From Janthinobacterium sp. 1_2014MBL_MicDiv (GTDB taxonomy: Bacteria > Pseudomonadota > Gammaproteobacteria > Burkholderiales > Burkholderiaceae_D): DNA of 64,000 bases. Under the pieces are notes generated by a model. It saw nothing but the letters and a program-made list of their open reading frames with translations, made no database searches and was not told where the DNA came from. How positions within the stretch are numbered: the stretch's first letter is position 1; each line of letters opens with the position of its first letter. Positions 8,943-16,348 of this stretch are shown piece after piece. The stretch lies in assembly GCF_001865675.1 (NCBI RefSeq), contig NZ_CP011319.1, positions 5,642,001 to 5,706,000 of the forward strand. Direction: 5' to 3'. Both the position numbers and the translations under genes were made by a program.

Positions 8943-9190
8943 TGAACACTTCGCGATGCGGTAAGGCTCTCCATTATAATGAAGAGCAGCTTGGGCGCCG
9001 CACAAACCGCGCCTGCCGGCAAGGGCGCACCCGCCCCGCGTTCTACACAGCATGATTGTTGCCTGGTTATCCGCCGCGGCACAGCCGATATCGACCACCA
9101 CGCTCCAGCAAGAGACTGTCACAGTAGAGACGCATCGACCTACTGTGGTAGGCTCATCGTCCCTGGCCCAGAATCACTCGCTTGCAGACT

Positions 9191-10726
9191 ATGAACATCG
9201 ACTACCTCAAGAAAATCCTGACCGCCCGCGTCTATGACGTTGCCTCCGAAACGCCGCTGGAACTGGCCCCTGCCCTGTCGCAGCGCCTGAACAACCAGAT
9301 TTACTTCAAGCGCGAAGACATGCAAAGCGTGTTCAGCTTCAAGATTCGTGGCGCCTACAACAAGATGTCCAAGCTCAGCGAAGCGGAACGCAAGCGCGGC
9401 GTGATTTGCGCCTCGGCCGGCAACCATGCCCAGGGCGTGGCCCTGTCGGCCGCGCGCATGGGTTGCCGCGCCGTCATCGTCATGCCGACCACCACGCCGC
9501 TGGTGAAAGTCGAGGCCGTCAAAGGACGGGGCGGCGTGAACGTGGAAGTGGTGCTGCACGGCGAATCCTATACGGATGCCTACAACCACGCGCTGACCCT
9601 GGAAAAAGAACAGAAGCTGACCTTCGTGCACCCGTTCGACGATCCGGACGTGATCGCCGGCCAGGGCACGATCGGCATGGAAATCCTGCGCCAGCACGCC
9701 GGCCCCATCCACGCCATCTTCGCCCCCATCGGCGGCGGCGGCCTGATTGCCGGCATTGCCGCGTATGTAAAACAGATCCGTCCCGACATCAAGATCATCG
9801 GCGTGCAAAGCGTCGATTCGAACGCCATGGCCCGTTCGCTGAAGGCCGGCGAGCGCGTCACCCTGAACGACGTGGGCCTGTTTGCCGACGGCACGGCCGT
9901 GCGCCTGGCCGGCGAGGAAACCTTCCGCCTGGTGCAGGCCTATGTCGATGAAATCATCACGGTCGACACGGACGCCATCTGCGCCGCCATCAAGGATGTG
10001 TTTACGGATACGCGCTCGATCCTCGAACCGTCGGGCGCGCTGGCCGTGGCCGGCGCCAAGGCGTACGTGGAGCGGGCCAGCCTGTCGAAGCACCCGGTCA
10101 ACCATGAAACCCTGATCACCATCGCCAGCGGCGCGAACATGAATTTCGACCGCCTGCGCTTTGTCGCGGAACGGGCGGAGCTGGGCGAATTCCGCGAAGC
10201 CGTGTTTGCCGTCACCATGCGCGAACAGCGGGGCAGTTTCAAGCGCTTCTGCTCGCTCATCGGCGCGCGCAACGTGACGGAATTTAACTACCGCATCAGC
10301 GACGAGAAGGAAGCGCACGTGTTTGTCGGCATCCAGATTGCCGACCGACATGAATCCGGCGTGCTGGCGAAGAAATTCGAAGAGCACGAATTCAAGACCC
10401 TGGACCTGACGCATGACGAGCTGGCCAAGTCGCATATCCGCCACCTGGTCGGCGGCAAGAGCCGGCTGGCGCAGGATGAGCTGCTGTACCGCTTCGAGTT
10501 CCCCGAGCGCCCCGGCGCACTCATGCGCTTCCTCGACAGCATGGCGCCGAACTGGAATATTTCCCTGTGTCATTACCGCAGCCAGGGCGGCGACGTGGGG
10601 CGCATCCTGATCGGCCTGCAAGTGCCGCCCGATGAAATGGGCGAATTTGCCCGTTTCCTCGATACCCTCGGCTACCGTTACTGGGATGAGAGCAGCAATC
10701 CCGTCTACAAACTGTTTTTAGGATAG
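9191..10726 (+). CDS. ilvA: Threonine ammonia-lyase (threonine deaminase), biosynthetic
   Basis: IlvA converts threonine to 2-oxobutanoate, the first step of isoleucine synthesis. The 511-residue product has the PLP-lysine motif FKREDMQSVFSFKIRGAYNK, the SAGNHAQGVA block, and the glycine-rich phosphate loop APIGGGGLIAG. A C-terminal pair of ACT-like regulatory domains follows (from about residue 330: AVFAVTMREQRGSFKRFCSLIG and YRFEFPERPGALMRFLD), as in the long, isoleucine-inhibited form. The ATG at 9191 is used; a TTG nine bases upstream is the only alternative. Short palindromes lie ahead of the gene (9115-9125 and 9139-9152), but no known leader peptide or T-box is visible. Confidence 0.97.
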   Translation: MNIDYLKKILTARVYDVASETPLELAPALSQRLNNQIYFKREDMQSVFSFKIRGAYNKMSKLSEAERKRGVICASAGNHAQGVALSAARMGCRAVIVMPTTTPLVKVEAVKGRGGVNVEVVLHGESYTDAYNHALTLEKEQKLTFVHPFDDPDVIAGQGTIGMEILRQHAGPIHAIFAPIGGGGLIAGIAAYVKQIRPDIKIIGVQSVDSNAMARSLKAGERVTLNDVGLFADGTAVRLAGEETFRLVQAYVDEIITVDTDAICAAIKDVFTDTRSILEPSGALAVAGAKAYVERASLSKHPVNHETLITIASGANMNFDRLRFVAERAELGEFREAVFAVTMREQRGSFKRFCSLIGARNVTEFNYRISDEKEAHVFVGIQIADRHESGVLAKKFEEHEFKTLDLTHDELAKSHIRHLVGGKSRLAQDELLYRFEFPERPGALMRFLDSMAPNWNISLCHYRSQGGDVGRILIGLQVPPDEMGEFARFLDTLGYRYWDESSNPVYKLFLG

Positions 10727-10737
10727 ATGGCGAATCG

Positions 10738-10757
10738 CCCCGGTATTTGCACCGGGG
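10738..10757 (+). terminator. Hairpin after ilvA (weak terminator candidate)
   Basis: CCCCGGT (10738-10744) can pair with ACCGGGG (10751-10757) around a six-base loop, 11 bases after the ilvA stop. There is no T-run behind it, so it may only protect the 3' end or act weakly. It ends about 45 bases before the queF start. Confidence 0.35.
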
Positions 10758-10803
10758 TGAAATAGGCTACCATGCGTGCTTGACTGAACTACGCCACACG
10801 ACC

Positions 10804-11646
10804 ATGACCACCACCAACGACCTCGCCGAACAATCGCCCCTGGGCAAAAGCTCCGCCTACCGCACCGATTACGCGCCGGAATTGCTGTTTCCCATTCCGC
10901 GCCAGGGCAAGCGCGACGAGCTGGCATTGCACGGCACGCTGCCATTCTTCGGCCTCGATATCTGGAATGCCTACGAACTGTCGTGGCTGAACCAGCGCGG
11001 CAAGCCGCAAGTGGCCATTGCCAAGGTCAGTGCGCCGGCCGATTCGCCCAACATCATCGAATCGAAGTCGTTCAAGCTGTACCTGAACTCGTTCAACCAG
11101 ACCCGGCTCGAGAATCCGCAAGCGCTATTGACCCTGCTCAAGCAGGATCTGTCCAAAGGCTTTGGCGCCCCCGTGCAAGTGGAACTGACCTTGCAGGAAG
11201 ATTTCGGCAAGCTGAAGATGGGCGAGTTCGACGGCGTGCTGCTGGACCGCCTGGACCTGGAAATCACGCAATACACGCCGTCGCCGCAGTTGCTGAAGGC
11301 GGCCCTGGACGAAGCGCCCGTGGAAGAAAAACTCGTCTCGCACCTGTTGAAATCGAATTGCCTGGTGACGGGCCAGCCGGACTGGGGCAGCGTGCAGATC
11401 GAGTACGCGGGACCGCAGATCGACCAGGAAAGCCTGCTGCGCTACCTGATCGGTTTCCGTGAACACAATGAATTTCACGAGCAATGCGTGGAGCGCATCT
11501 TTGTCGACATCTTGCGCCAGTGCAAGCCACAGAAACTGTCCGTGTACGCGCGCTATACGCGTCGTGGCGGACTCGACATTAATCCGTGGCGCAGCAACTA
11601 CAGCACGGGCACCGTGCCGGGCAACCTGCGCAACGCGCGCCAGTAG
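10804..11646 (+). CDS. queF: NADPH-dependent 7-cyano-7-deazaguanine reductase QueF
   Basis: QueF reduces preQ0 to preQ1 in queuosine tRNA modification. The 280-residue length fits the long, two-lobed (E. coli type) form. The QueF motif ESKSFKLYLNSFNQT is at 86-100, the probable nucleophilic cysteine is C186 in LLKSNCLVTGQPDWGSV with aspartate 193 close behind, and the conserved FREHNEFHEQCVERIF and RYTRRGGLDINPWRSN blocks follow. The ATG at 10804 was chosen because the family start MTTTNDL... lies there; the 19 codons upstream are not conserved. It follows ilvA on the same strand with a hairpin between, so independent expression is possible. Confidence 0.97.
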   Translation: MTTTNDLAEQSPLGKSSAYRTDYAPELLFPIPRQGKRDELALHGTLPFFGLDIWNAYELSWLNQRGKPQVAIAKVSAPADSPNIIESKSFKLYLNSFNQTRLENPQALLTLLKQDLSKGFGAPVQVELTLQEDFGKLKMGEFDGVLLDRLDLEITQYTPSPQLLKAALDEAPVEEKLVSHLLKSNCLVTGQPDWGSVQIEYAGPQIDQESLLRYLIGFREHNEFHEQCVERIFVDILRQCKPQKLSVYARYTRRGGLDINPWRSNYSTGTVPGNLRNARQ

Positions 11647-11980
11647 CCTCACCCGTCCGCGCACAAACAATGCCGCAGGGAATACACGCTGTGTTTTAAA
11701 ACAACGTTGCGGTCATACCCTGAGGCATCATAAAAGCGCTGAAAAGTCGGAAAATCGGCATTCAGCGACGGAAAAACCGGCGCGCCCCGTGTTTTTAATC
11801 AGGAAATAGCCGATACACCCCGATGTTATTTTTTTGCTAAAATGAGGGTGACATGGGCCGTAGCGCCCACTGCGCCCGCAGCGGGCGTATACTGTTGAGA
11901 ATTGGCGTTACAGGCCGCGGAAACAGGCCTATAATTCGGCTCGCAAGCCCTCTGCGCATTGCACCATTTCATTGAGTGTC
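11647..11980 (+). other. 334-base intergenic region upstream of ptsN
   Basis: No gene is visible. The region is AT-richer than its neighbours and holds a T-run followed by an extended -10-like TGCTAAAAT (11835-11843), a compact GC hairpin (CGCCCG-CAG-CGGGCG, about 11873-11887), and a good promoter close to ptsN (listed separately). The spacing would allow a short transcript starting near 11850 and running through the hairpin, but nothing identifies a known small RNA. Confidence 0.5.
11907..11935 (+). promoter_or_regulatory. Candidate sigma-70 promoter of ptsN-hprK
   Basis: A perfect TATAAT (11930-11935) is preceded after 17 bases by GTTACA (11907-11912, four of six matches to the -35 consensus). 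The predicted start falls about 40 bases upstream of the ptsN ATG. This makes sense because ptsN here does not follow rpoN-hpf and so needs its own promoter. Confidence 0.6.
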
Positions 11981-12463
11981 ATGACTAATCTTAGCAAAAT
12001 ACTATCTCTCGAAAATGTCCTGTTGGATCTGGAAGTGTCCAGCAAAAAGCGCGCTTTCGAGCAAGCCGGCCTGATCTTCGAAAACAATTACGGCATCGCC
12101 CGCTCTACCGTCTCGGACAATCTGTTTGCCCGTGAACGCCTGGGTTCGACTGGCCTCGGTCATGGCGTGGCCGTGCCGCATGGCCGCATCAAGGGCATGA
12201 AGACGCTGAAAGCGCCACTGGGCGCCTTCGTGCGCCTGGCCGAGCCGATTCCGTTCGAGTCGCCCGATGGCAAGCCCGTCAATCTGCTGTTTTTCCTGCT
12301 GATTCCCGATCATGTCACCCAGCAACATCTGGAAATCCTGTCGGAAATCGCCGAAATGTTTTCCGACGACGCCTTCCGCACGGCCCTGGCCACGGATCCG
12401 GAACCGAAATCCGTGCATTCGCGCATCGTCAATTGGCAACCTAGTCTTCAAGCGGCGGGTTAA
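11981..12463 (+). CDS. ptsN: PTS IIA-like nitrogen-regulatory protein PtsN (EIIA-Ntr)
   Basis: EIIA-Ntr is the last phosphoryl acceptor of the nitrogen PTS and regulates targets such as potassium transport and stress pathways by its phosphorylation state. The 160-residue protein has the conserved active-site segment TGLGHGVAVPHGR with the phospho-histidine at about H67, and the downstream LLFFLLIPDHVTQQHLEILSEIAEMF block. The ATG at 11981 is preferred to a TTG three codons earlier. hprK follows after 36 bases on the same strand. ptsI-ntr/ptsO genes are not in the window. Confidence 0.96.
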   Translation: MTNLSKILSLENVLLDLEVSSKKRAFEQAGLIFENNYGIARSTVSDNLFARERLGSTGLGHGVAVPHGRIKGMKTLKAPLGAFVRLAEPIPFESPDGKPVNLLFFLLIPDHVTQQHLEILSEIAEMFSDDAFRTALATDPEPKSVHSRIVNWQPSLQAAG

Positions 12464-12499
12464 ACTTCAGGTATTCCTCCACTCCTGAAGAAGACTGCC

Positions 12500-13435
12500 A
12501 TGTTGCAAACGCCGCTGACGATACAACGCCTGTACGACGACAATCGTGAAAGTCTGCAACTGGGCTGGTTCGCCGGCTTCCCCGGCGGCGAACGCCTGAT
12601 CTCGGGCGACGTCTCGTCGGCCGCCGACCAGGTGGGCCACTTGAACCTGATCCATCCGGGCCGCATCCAGGTCTTCGGCCACCAGGAAATCAATTACTAC
12701 CAGCGCCTGAAGGTCAATACGCGCACCCACGTGATTGGCGAGCTGATCGCCGGCGGGCCGCCCGCGCTGATCATCGCGCAAGGACTGGAAACGCCACCCG
12801 ACATCCTCGCCATCTGCGACGAGCAAAACATTCCCCTGTTCTCGACCCCGCTGCCGGCCGCGCAGGTGATCGACTTCCTGCGCGTCTACCTGTCGAAGAA
12901 GTTGGCGCAGCGCATCATCATGCATGGCGTGTTCATGGACGTGCTGGGCGTCGGCGTGCTGATCACGGGCGACTCGGGCCTGGGCAAGAGCGAACTGGGC
13001 CTGGAACTGATCTCGCGCAGCCATGGCCTGGTGGCCGACGACGCCGTCGAGTTCTCGCGCATCGCGCCGAACATGATCGAAGGCCGCTGCCCGCCCCTGC
13101 TGCAAAACCTGCTGGAAGTGCGGGGCCTGGGTTTGCTCGACATCAAGGCCATCTTTGGCGAAACGGCCGTGCGCCGCAAGATGCGCCTGAAACTGATCGT
13201 GCACCTCGTGCGCCGCAACGCGCTGGAAGAGGAAGTCGAGCGCCTGCCATTCCTGTTTCCCACGGAAGACGTGCTGGGCTTGCCCGTGCGTAAGGTCGTC
13301 ATCCCCGTCGCCGCCGGCCGCAACATCGCCGTGCTGCTGGAAGCGGCCGTGCGCAATACCATCTTGCAACTGCGCGGCATCGACACCTTGCAGGAGTTCA
13401 TGGAGCGGCAACGACTCGCCATGAGTGGCGATTAA
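12500..13435 (+). CDS. hprK: HPr kinase/phosphorylase
   Basis: HprK phosphorylates and dephosphorylates a serine of HPr-like PTS proteins. In proteobacteria it accompanies the nitrogen PTS rather than sugar uptake. The 311-residue protein has the N-terminal DRTGG-like domain (1-about 130) and a kinase domain with the Walker A motif GDSGLGKSE at 157-165. The HprK signature NLLEVRGLGLLDIKAIFGE follows, then VRRKMRLKLIVHLVRR. The ATG at 12500 follows a weak purine-rich region. The last nine codons and stop lie inside the first unit of a 106-bp tandem repeat, so its 3' end has been duplicated into the intergenic space. Confidence 0.97.
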   Translation: MLQTPLTIQRLYDDNRESLQLGWFAGFPGGERLISGDVSSAADQVGHLNLIHPGRIQVFGHQEINYYQRLKVNTRTHVIGELIAGGPPALIIAQGLETPPDILAICDEQNIPLFSTPLPAAQVIDFLRVYLSKKLAQRIIMHGVFMDVLGVGVLITGDSGLGKSELGLELISRSHGLVADDAVEFSRIAPNMIEGRCPPLLQNLLEVRGLGLLDIKAIFGETAVRRKMRLKLIVHLVRRNALEEEVERLPFLFPTEDVLGLPVRKVVIPVAAGRNIAVLLEAAVRNTILQLRGIDTLQEFMERQRLAMSGD

Positions 13436-13644
13436 TGTTGCCAAGGAGTCCGCCCTTGCAAGGGCGAACCGTGACGCAGGCACGCAGCCATGCTGCGTCA
13501 GTTCCCTGCTGCACCAACGACTCGCCATGAGTGGCGATTAATGTTGCCAAGGAGTTCGCCCTGGCAAGGGCGAACCGTGACGCAGGCACGCAGCCATGCT
13601 GCGTCAGTTCCCTGCTGCACCAGCGACGCGCCATGAGTGGCGAT
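13409..13644. repeat. 106-bp tandem repeat (2 full units plus 24-bp partial) at the 3' end of hprK
   Basis: Units run 13409-13514 and 13515-13620, with a partial third at 13621-13644. The period is exactly 106 bases. Units 1 and 2 differ at two positions and the partial unit at two more. Each unit begins inside or copies the hprK C-terminal coding end (Q-R-L-A-M-S-G-D-stop) and contains three inverted repeats: TCGCCA/TGGCGA (13416-13431), the 16-base palindrome CGCCCTTGCAAGGGCG (13451-13466), and TGACGCAG/CTGCGTCA (13472-13500). This is a tandem duplication of a gene end plus a REP-like palindrome cluster. It is not a CRISPR array: the units abut and have no spacers. Confidence 0.9.
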
Positions 13645-13742
13645 GACTGCTGGAGGCAGACCCGTCGACAATAATTAAATGTAACCAATACTAAGACCCC
13701 AAATGCAATAATTTGTAAAGATAATTGCCTTCGAGGCAGAGG

Positions 13743-13766
13743 GCCGATCTTTATTGTATGATCGGC
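13743..13766 (+). promoter_or_regulatory. Inverted repeat immediately before the rapZ start codon
   Basis: GCCGATC (13743-13749) and GATCGGC (13760-13766) form a 7-bp perfect stem with a ten-base AT loop, ending two bases before the ATG of rapZ. No Shine-Dalgarno sequence is present in the 25 bases before the start, so this hairpin would occupy the ribosome entry site. It may be a regulatory element or an operator; the sequence alone cannot decide. Confidence 0.5.
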
Positions 13767-13768
13767 GT

Positions 13769-14632
13769 ATGCATATTGTCCTTATTACCGGAATATCCGG
13801 CTCCGGCAAATCCGTGGCACTCAATGTGCTGGAAGATACCGGCTACTATTGTGTCGACAACCTGCCGCCGGCGCTGCTACCCAGCCTGGTGCAAACCCTG
13901 CTCGATGAAGGCGCGCCGCAACTGGCCGTGGCCGTCGATGCGCGCAGCGCCGAGTCGCTGACCAGCCTGCCGCACAATGTGGCGCTGCTGCGCGACCAGG
14001 GGCATGACGTGAAGGTCATGTTCCTGACAGCCACCACGCACTCGCTGGTGGCGCGCTTCTCGGAAACGCGGCGCAGCCATCCGCTGTCGCATGAACTGCG
14101 TCCGAACCAGAACCCGGCCAGCCGCCGCACCCTGATCGAATGCATCTCGGAAGAGCGCGAACGCCTGTCGGCCATCGAACAGCTGGGCCATGTGATCGAC
14201 ACCTCGGAACTGAGTGCCAACAAGCTGCGCGCCTGGATCAAGGATATCGTCGCCTCCGAACGGGCGCCGCTGACCCTGTTCTTCGAATCGTTCGCCTTCA
14301 AGCTGGGCGTGCCGCTCGATGCCGATTTCGTCTTCGACGTGCGGGCCCTGCCGAATCCCTATTACGACCTGGCCTTGCGCCCGCTCGACGGCCGCGACGC
14401 GCCCGTGATCGCCTTCCTCGATGCGCAACCGAGCGCACTCGAGCTGCTGGCCGACATACGCACCTTCATCGAGAAATGGCTGCCATCATTCAAATCCGAC
14501 AACCGCAGCTACCTGACCGTGGCGCTCGGCTGCACGGGCGGCCAGCACCGCTCCGTGTACATGGCGGAACGGCTGGCGCAGTATTTCAGCCCGAATGAAC
14601 GCGTCGTCCTGCGCCACCGCGAACGTAGCTAG
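13769..14632 (+). CDS. rapZ: RNase adapter protein RapZ (YvcJ family nucleotide-binding)
   Basis: RapZ-type proteins bind nucleotides; in E. coli RapZ directs RNase E to the GlmZ small RNA and so controls glucosamine-6-phosphate synthase. The 287-residue product has the Walker A motif GISGSGKS at 8-15, the CVDNLPP block, Walker-B-like FLTATTHSLVARFSETRRSHPL, and a C-terminal domain ending with GCTGGQHRSVYMAERLA. The start is the ATG at 13769 because the family begins M-H/R-I-V-L-I-T-G. The usual gene order hprK-rapZ is kept, but the repeat array and a 330-base gap separate them. Whether the GlmZ function applies in betaproteobacteria is unknown. Confidence 0.95.
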   Translation: MHIVLITGISGSGKSVALNVLEDTGYYCVDNLPPALLPSLVQTLLDEGAPQLAVAVDARSAESLTSLPHNVALLRDQGHDVKVMFLTATTHSLVARFSETRRSHPLSHELRPNQNPASRRTLIECISEERERLSAIEQLGHVIDTSELSANKLRAWIKDIVASERAPLTLFFESFAFKLGVPLDADFVFDVRALPNPYYDLALRPLDGRDAPVIAFLDAQPSALELLADIRTFIEKWLPSFKSDNRSYLTVALGCTGGQHRSVYMAERLAQYFSPNERVVLRHRERS

Positions 14633-14676
14633 AACTAGAACGCCAGGCGACCGCGCGTCGCTTGTATGTGGCCCTG

Positions 14677-15762
14677 TTAATTCAGATGGCAAAGCGGATG
14701 CGCTTGCGCCGGCCAGACCGGTGCAAAGAAGCGCGCCACCATGGCCGCATCGACCTCGTCCAGGCTGGCCGGCTGCCAGCGCGGTGCATTGTCCTTGTCG
14801 ACCACCAGCGCGCGCACGCCTTCGAGCACCTCGCCATGCGCAAAATTGTGGCGCACCTGCGTGCGCTCCATGCGCAGGCAATCGGCCACGCCCAGGTGTG
14901 CGCCGCGCTGCAGTAATTCCAGGGTGACCGACATCATCAGCGGCGAGCGCAAACGCATTGCCGCCAGCGCCTTGGCCGCGAACGCACTGTCATCCTGCGC
15001 CAGCGATGCCATGATGGCCGCCACGGAAGCGGCACTGAAATGGCGGTCCAGCGCCGTGCGCGCGGCCGCCAGCACAGAGACGCCAGCCTGCGCCTGGAAT
15101 GGCGCCGCCAGGGCCTTGATGGCCACCGGCAAGCCTTCACCGGGCGTCGACTCGAACAGGGCCGCCAGCGCCTCCATGGCCGTCTCCGGCAGATACACAT
15201 CGGCCAGCCCTGTATACAGCGCATCGGCCGCGCCGATGGTCAGGCCCGTCAAGCCCAGGTACAGACCCAGCTGGCCAGGCAGGCGCGACAGGAAATAGCT
15301 GCCGCCCACATCGGGGAACAGGCCAATATTGACTTCTGGCATGGCCATGCGCGTGCGGCCCGTCACGATGCGCAAGCGGTTGCCGGGGCCGGCCTGCGCC
15401 ACGCCCATGCCGCCGCCCATCACCACGCCATCCATCACGGCGATATACGGTTTCGGATAGAAATGGATTAAATGATTTAAAGCATATTCTTCTGTAAAGA
15501 AATCTTCCAGCAATGCACTGCCACCCTGCGGCGTGGCCCGGCCCGCATCGTAAAAGAAGCGGATGTCGCCGCCGGCGCACAGGGCTTTTTCGCTGCTCGA
15601 GCGTATCACCACGGCGTCCACCTGCGGATCGTCGCGCCAGGCCAGCAAGGCGGCACTCATGGTGCGCACCATCTCCAGCGACAGGGAATTCAAGGCTTTC
15701 GGGCGGTCGAGCACGATGTGCGCGGTGCGGTTGCGGATGGAGGTGTGGACGAAGTCGCTCAT
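14677..15762 (-). CDS. Enoyl-CoA hydratase/isomerase family protein, 3-hydroxyisobutyryl-CoA hydrolase-like
   Basis: A 361-residue crotonase-fold protein. Its length, LCAGGDIRFFY (oxyanion-hole segment near residue 62) and MDGVVMGGGMGVAQAG with MAMPEVNIGLFPDVGGSYFLSRL place it with 3-hydroxyisobutyryl-CoA hydrolases (valine breakdown) rather than true hydratases, which are about 100 residues shorter. The C-terminal ECH_2 region (CLRMERTQVRHNF...EGVRALVVDKDNAPRW) supports this. The ATG at 15762 starts the typical MSDFVHTSIRNRTAHIVLDRPKALNSL. It is convergent with rapZ and lies between rapZ and hpf, apart from other visible valine-degradation genes. Substrate specificity is inferred from family resemblance only. 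Confidence 0.85.
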   Translation of the reverse strand: MSDFVHTSIRNRTAHIVLDRPKALNSLSLEMVRTMSAALLAWRDDPQVDAVVIRSSSEKALCAGGDIRFFYDAGRATPQGGSALLEDFFTEEYALNHLIHFYPKPYIAVMDGVVMGGGMGVAQAGPGNRLRIVTGRTRMAMPEVNIGLFPDVGGSYFLSRLPGQLGLYLGLTGLTIGAADALYTGLADVYLPETAMEALAALFESTPGEGLPVAIKALAAPFQAQAGVSVLAAARTALDRHFSAASVAAIMASLAQDDSAFAAKALAAMRLRSPLMMSVTLELLQRGAHLGVADCLRMERTQVRHNFAHGEVLEGVRALVVDKDNAPRWQPASLDEVDAAMVARFFAPVWPAQAHPLCHLN

Positions 15763-15858
15763 GGCAGGCAGGCAAGAAGTGAAAGTGCCAACATTCTAGC
15801 GCCTGCAGGAGCAACCTTGCGTTCGGCCAGGCGATCCGTGCGCAAGGGTGACGGGCGC

Positions 15859-15885
15859 AAAAAAGGGCGCAAGATGTGCGCCCTT
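15859..15885 (-). terminator. Intrinsic terminator of the kdsD-lpt-rpoN-hpf cluster
   Basis: A 9-bp stem (AAGGGCGCA at 15863-15871 with TGCGCCCTT at 15877-15885) with a five-base loop is followed on the minus strand by a T-run of six. It lies 30 bases after the hpf stop and ends the long minus-strand cluster before the hydrolase gene. Confidence 0.85.
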
Positions 15886-15916
15886 AGTTGATCACAACTG
15901 CGAGAAGCGGGTGGCC

Positions 15917-16279
15917 TTAGACGGCGACGACGGCTTCATCCTCTGAGTTGTCTGGCAGATGCTTGATCGCCTCTTTACCGTGCCCTTGCACTTTGCTTTT
16001 GTATTTCATCACTTGCCGGTCCAGCTTGTCGATCAGGGTATCGATCGCGGCATACAGGTCTTGCGCCAGGCTTTCCACATAGACGGTCTTGCCACTCAGA
16101 CGCAGGTTGACTTCGGCCTTTTGACGCTTTTCTTTCTCTTTGAGGTTGTCCACGGTCAGAATCACGGCGATATCGATAACGTGATCGAAATGACGTTTCA
16201 CGCGCTCCAGCTTCGTTTGTACGTATTCACGAATGGCTGGTGTCACTTCGAGATGATGTCCGCTGATGGTGAGATTCAT
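15917..16279 (-). CDS. hpf: Ribosome hibernation-promoting factor (HPF/YfiA family)
   Basis: This factor binds the 30S subunit and drives ribosomes into inactive 70S/100S forms when growth stops. The 120-residue length fits the short/intermediate form. Conserved features are MNLTISGHHLEVTPAIREYV at the start, the KLERVKRHFDHVIDIAVIL strand-helix, and SLAQDLYAAIDTLIDKLDRQVMKYK in the second helix. The ATG at 16279 is chosen because the family begins there; 13 upstream in-frame codons are unsupported. It lies directly downstream of rpoN, the classic arrangement in which hpf follows the sigma-54 gene. Confidence 0.95.
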   Translation of the reverse strand: MNLTISGHHLEVTPAIREYVQTKLERVKRHFDHVIDIAVILTVDNLKEKEKRQKAEVNLRLSGKTVYVESLAQDLYAAIDTLIDKLDRQVMKYKSKVQGHGKEAIKHLPDNSEDEAVVAV

Positions 16280-16348
16280 ACACACTCCTAAAGATGATCG
16301 GGTTCGTGCGGTATCCATCGTATCCGGCCCGCAGAGGAACCGAAAAAA

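Noticed and set aside
9115..9152. Attenuator or riboswitch upstream of ilvA
   Set aside because: Only two short palindromes; no leader peptide rich in Ile/Val/Leu codons, no T-box sequence and no terminator hairpin.
13409..13644. Possible CRISPR array
   Set aside because: Units are 106 bases, contiguous, and without unique spacers; no cas genes are near.
13398..13688. A minus-strand 96-residue frame through the tandem repeat
   Set aside because: It is only the repeat translated twice, overlaps the hprK end and has no homologous features or ribosome site.
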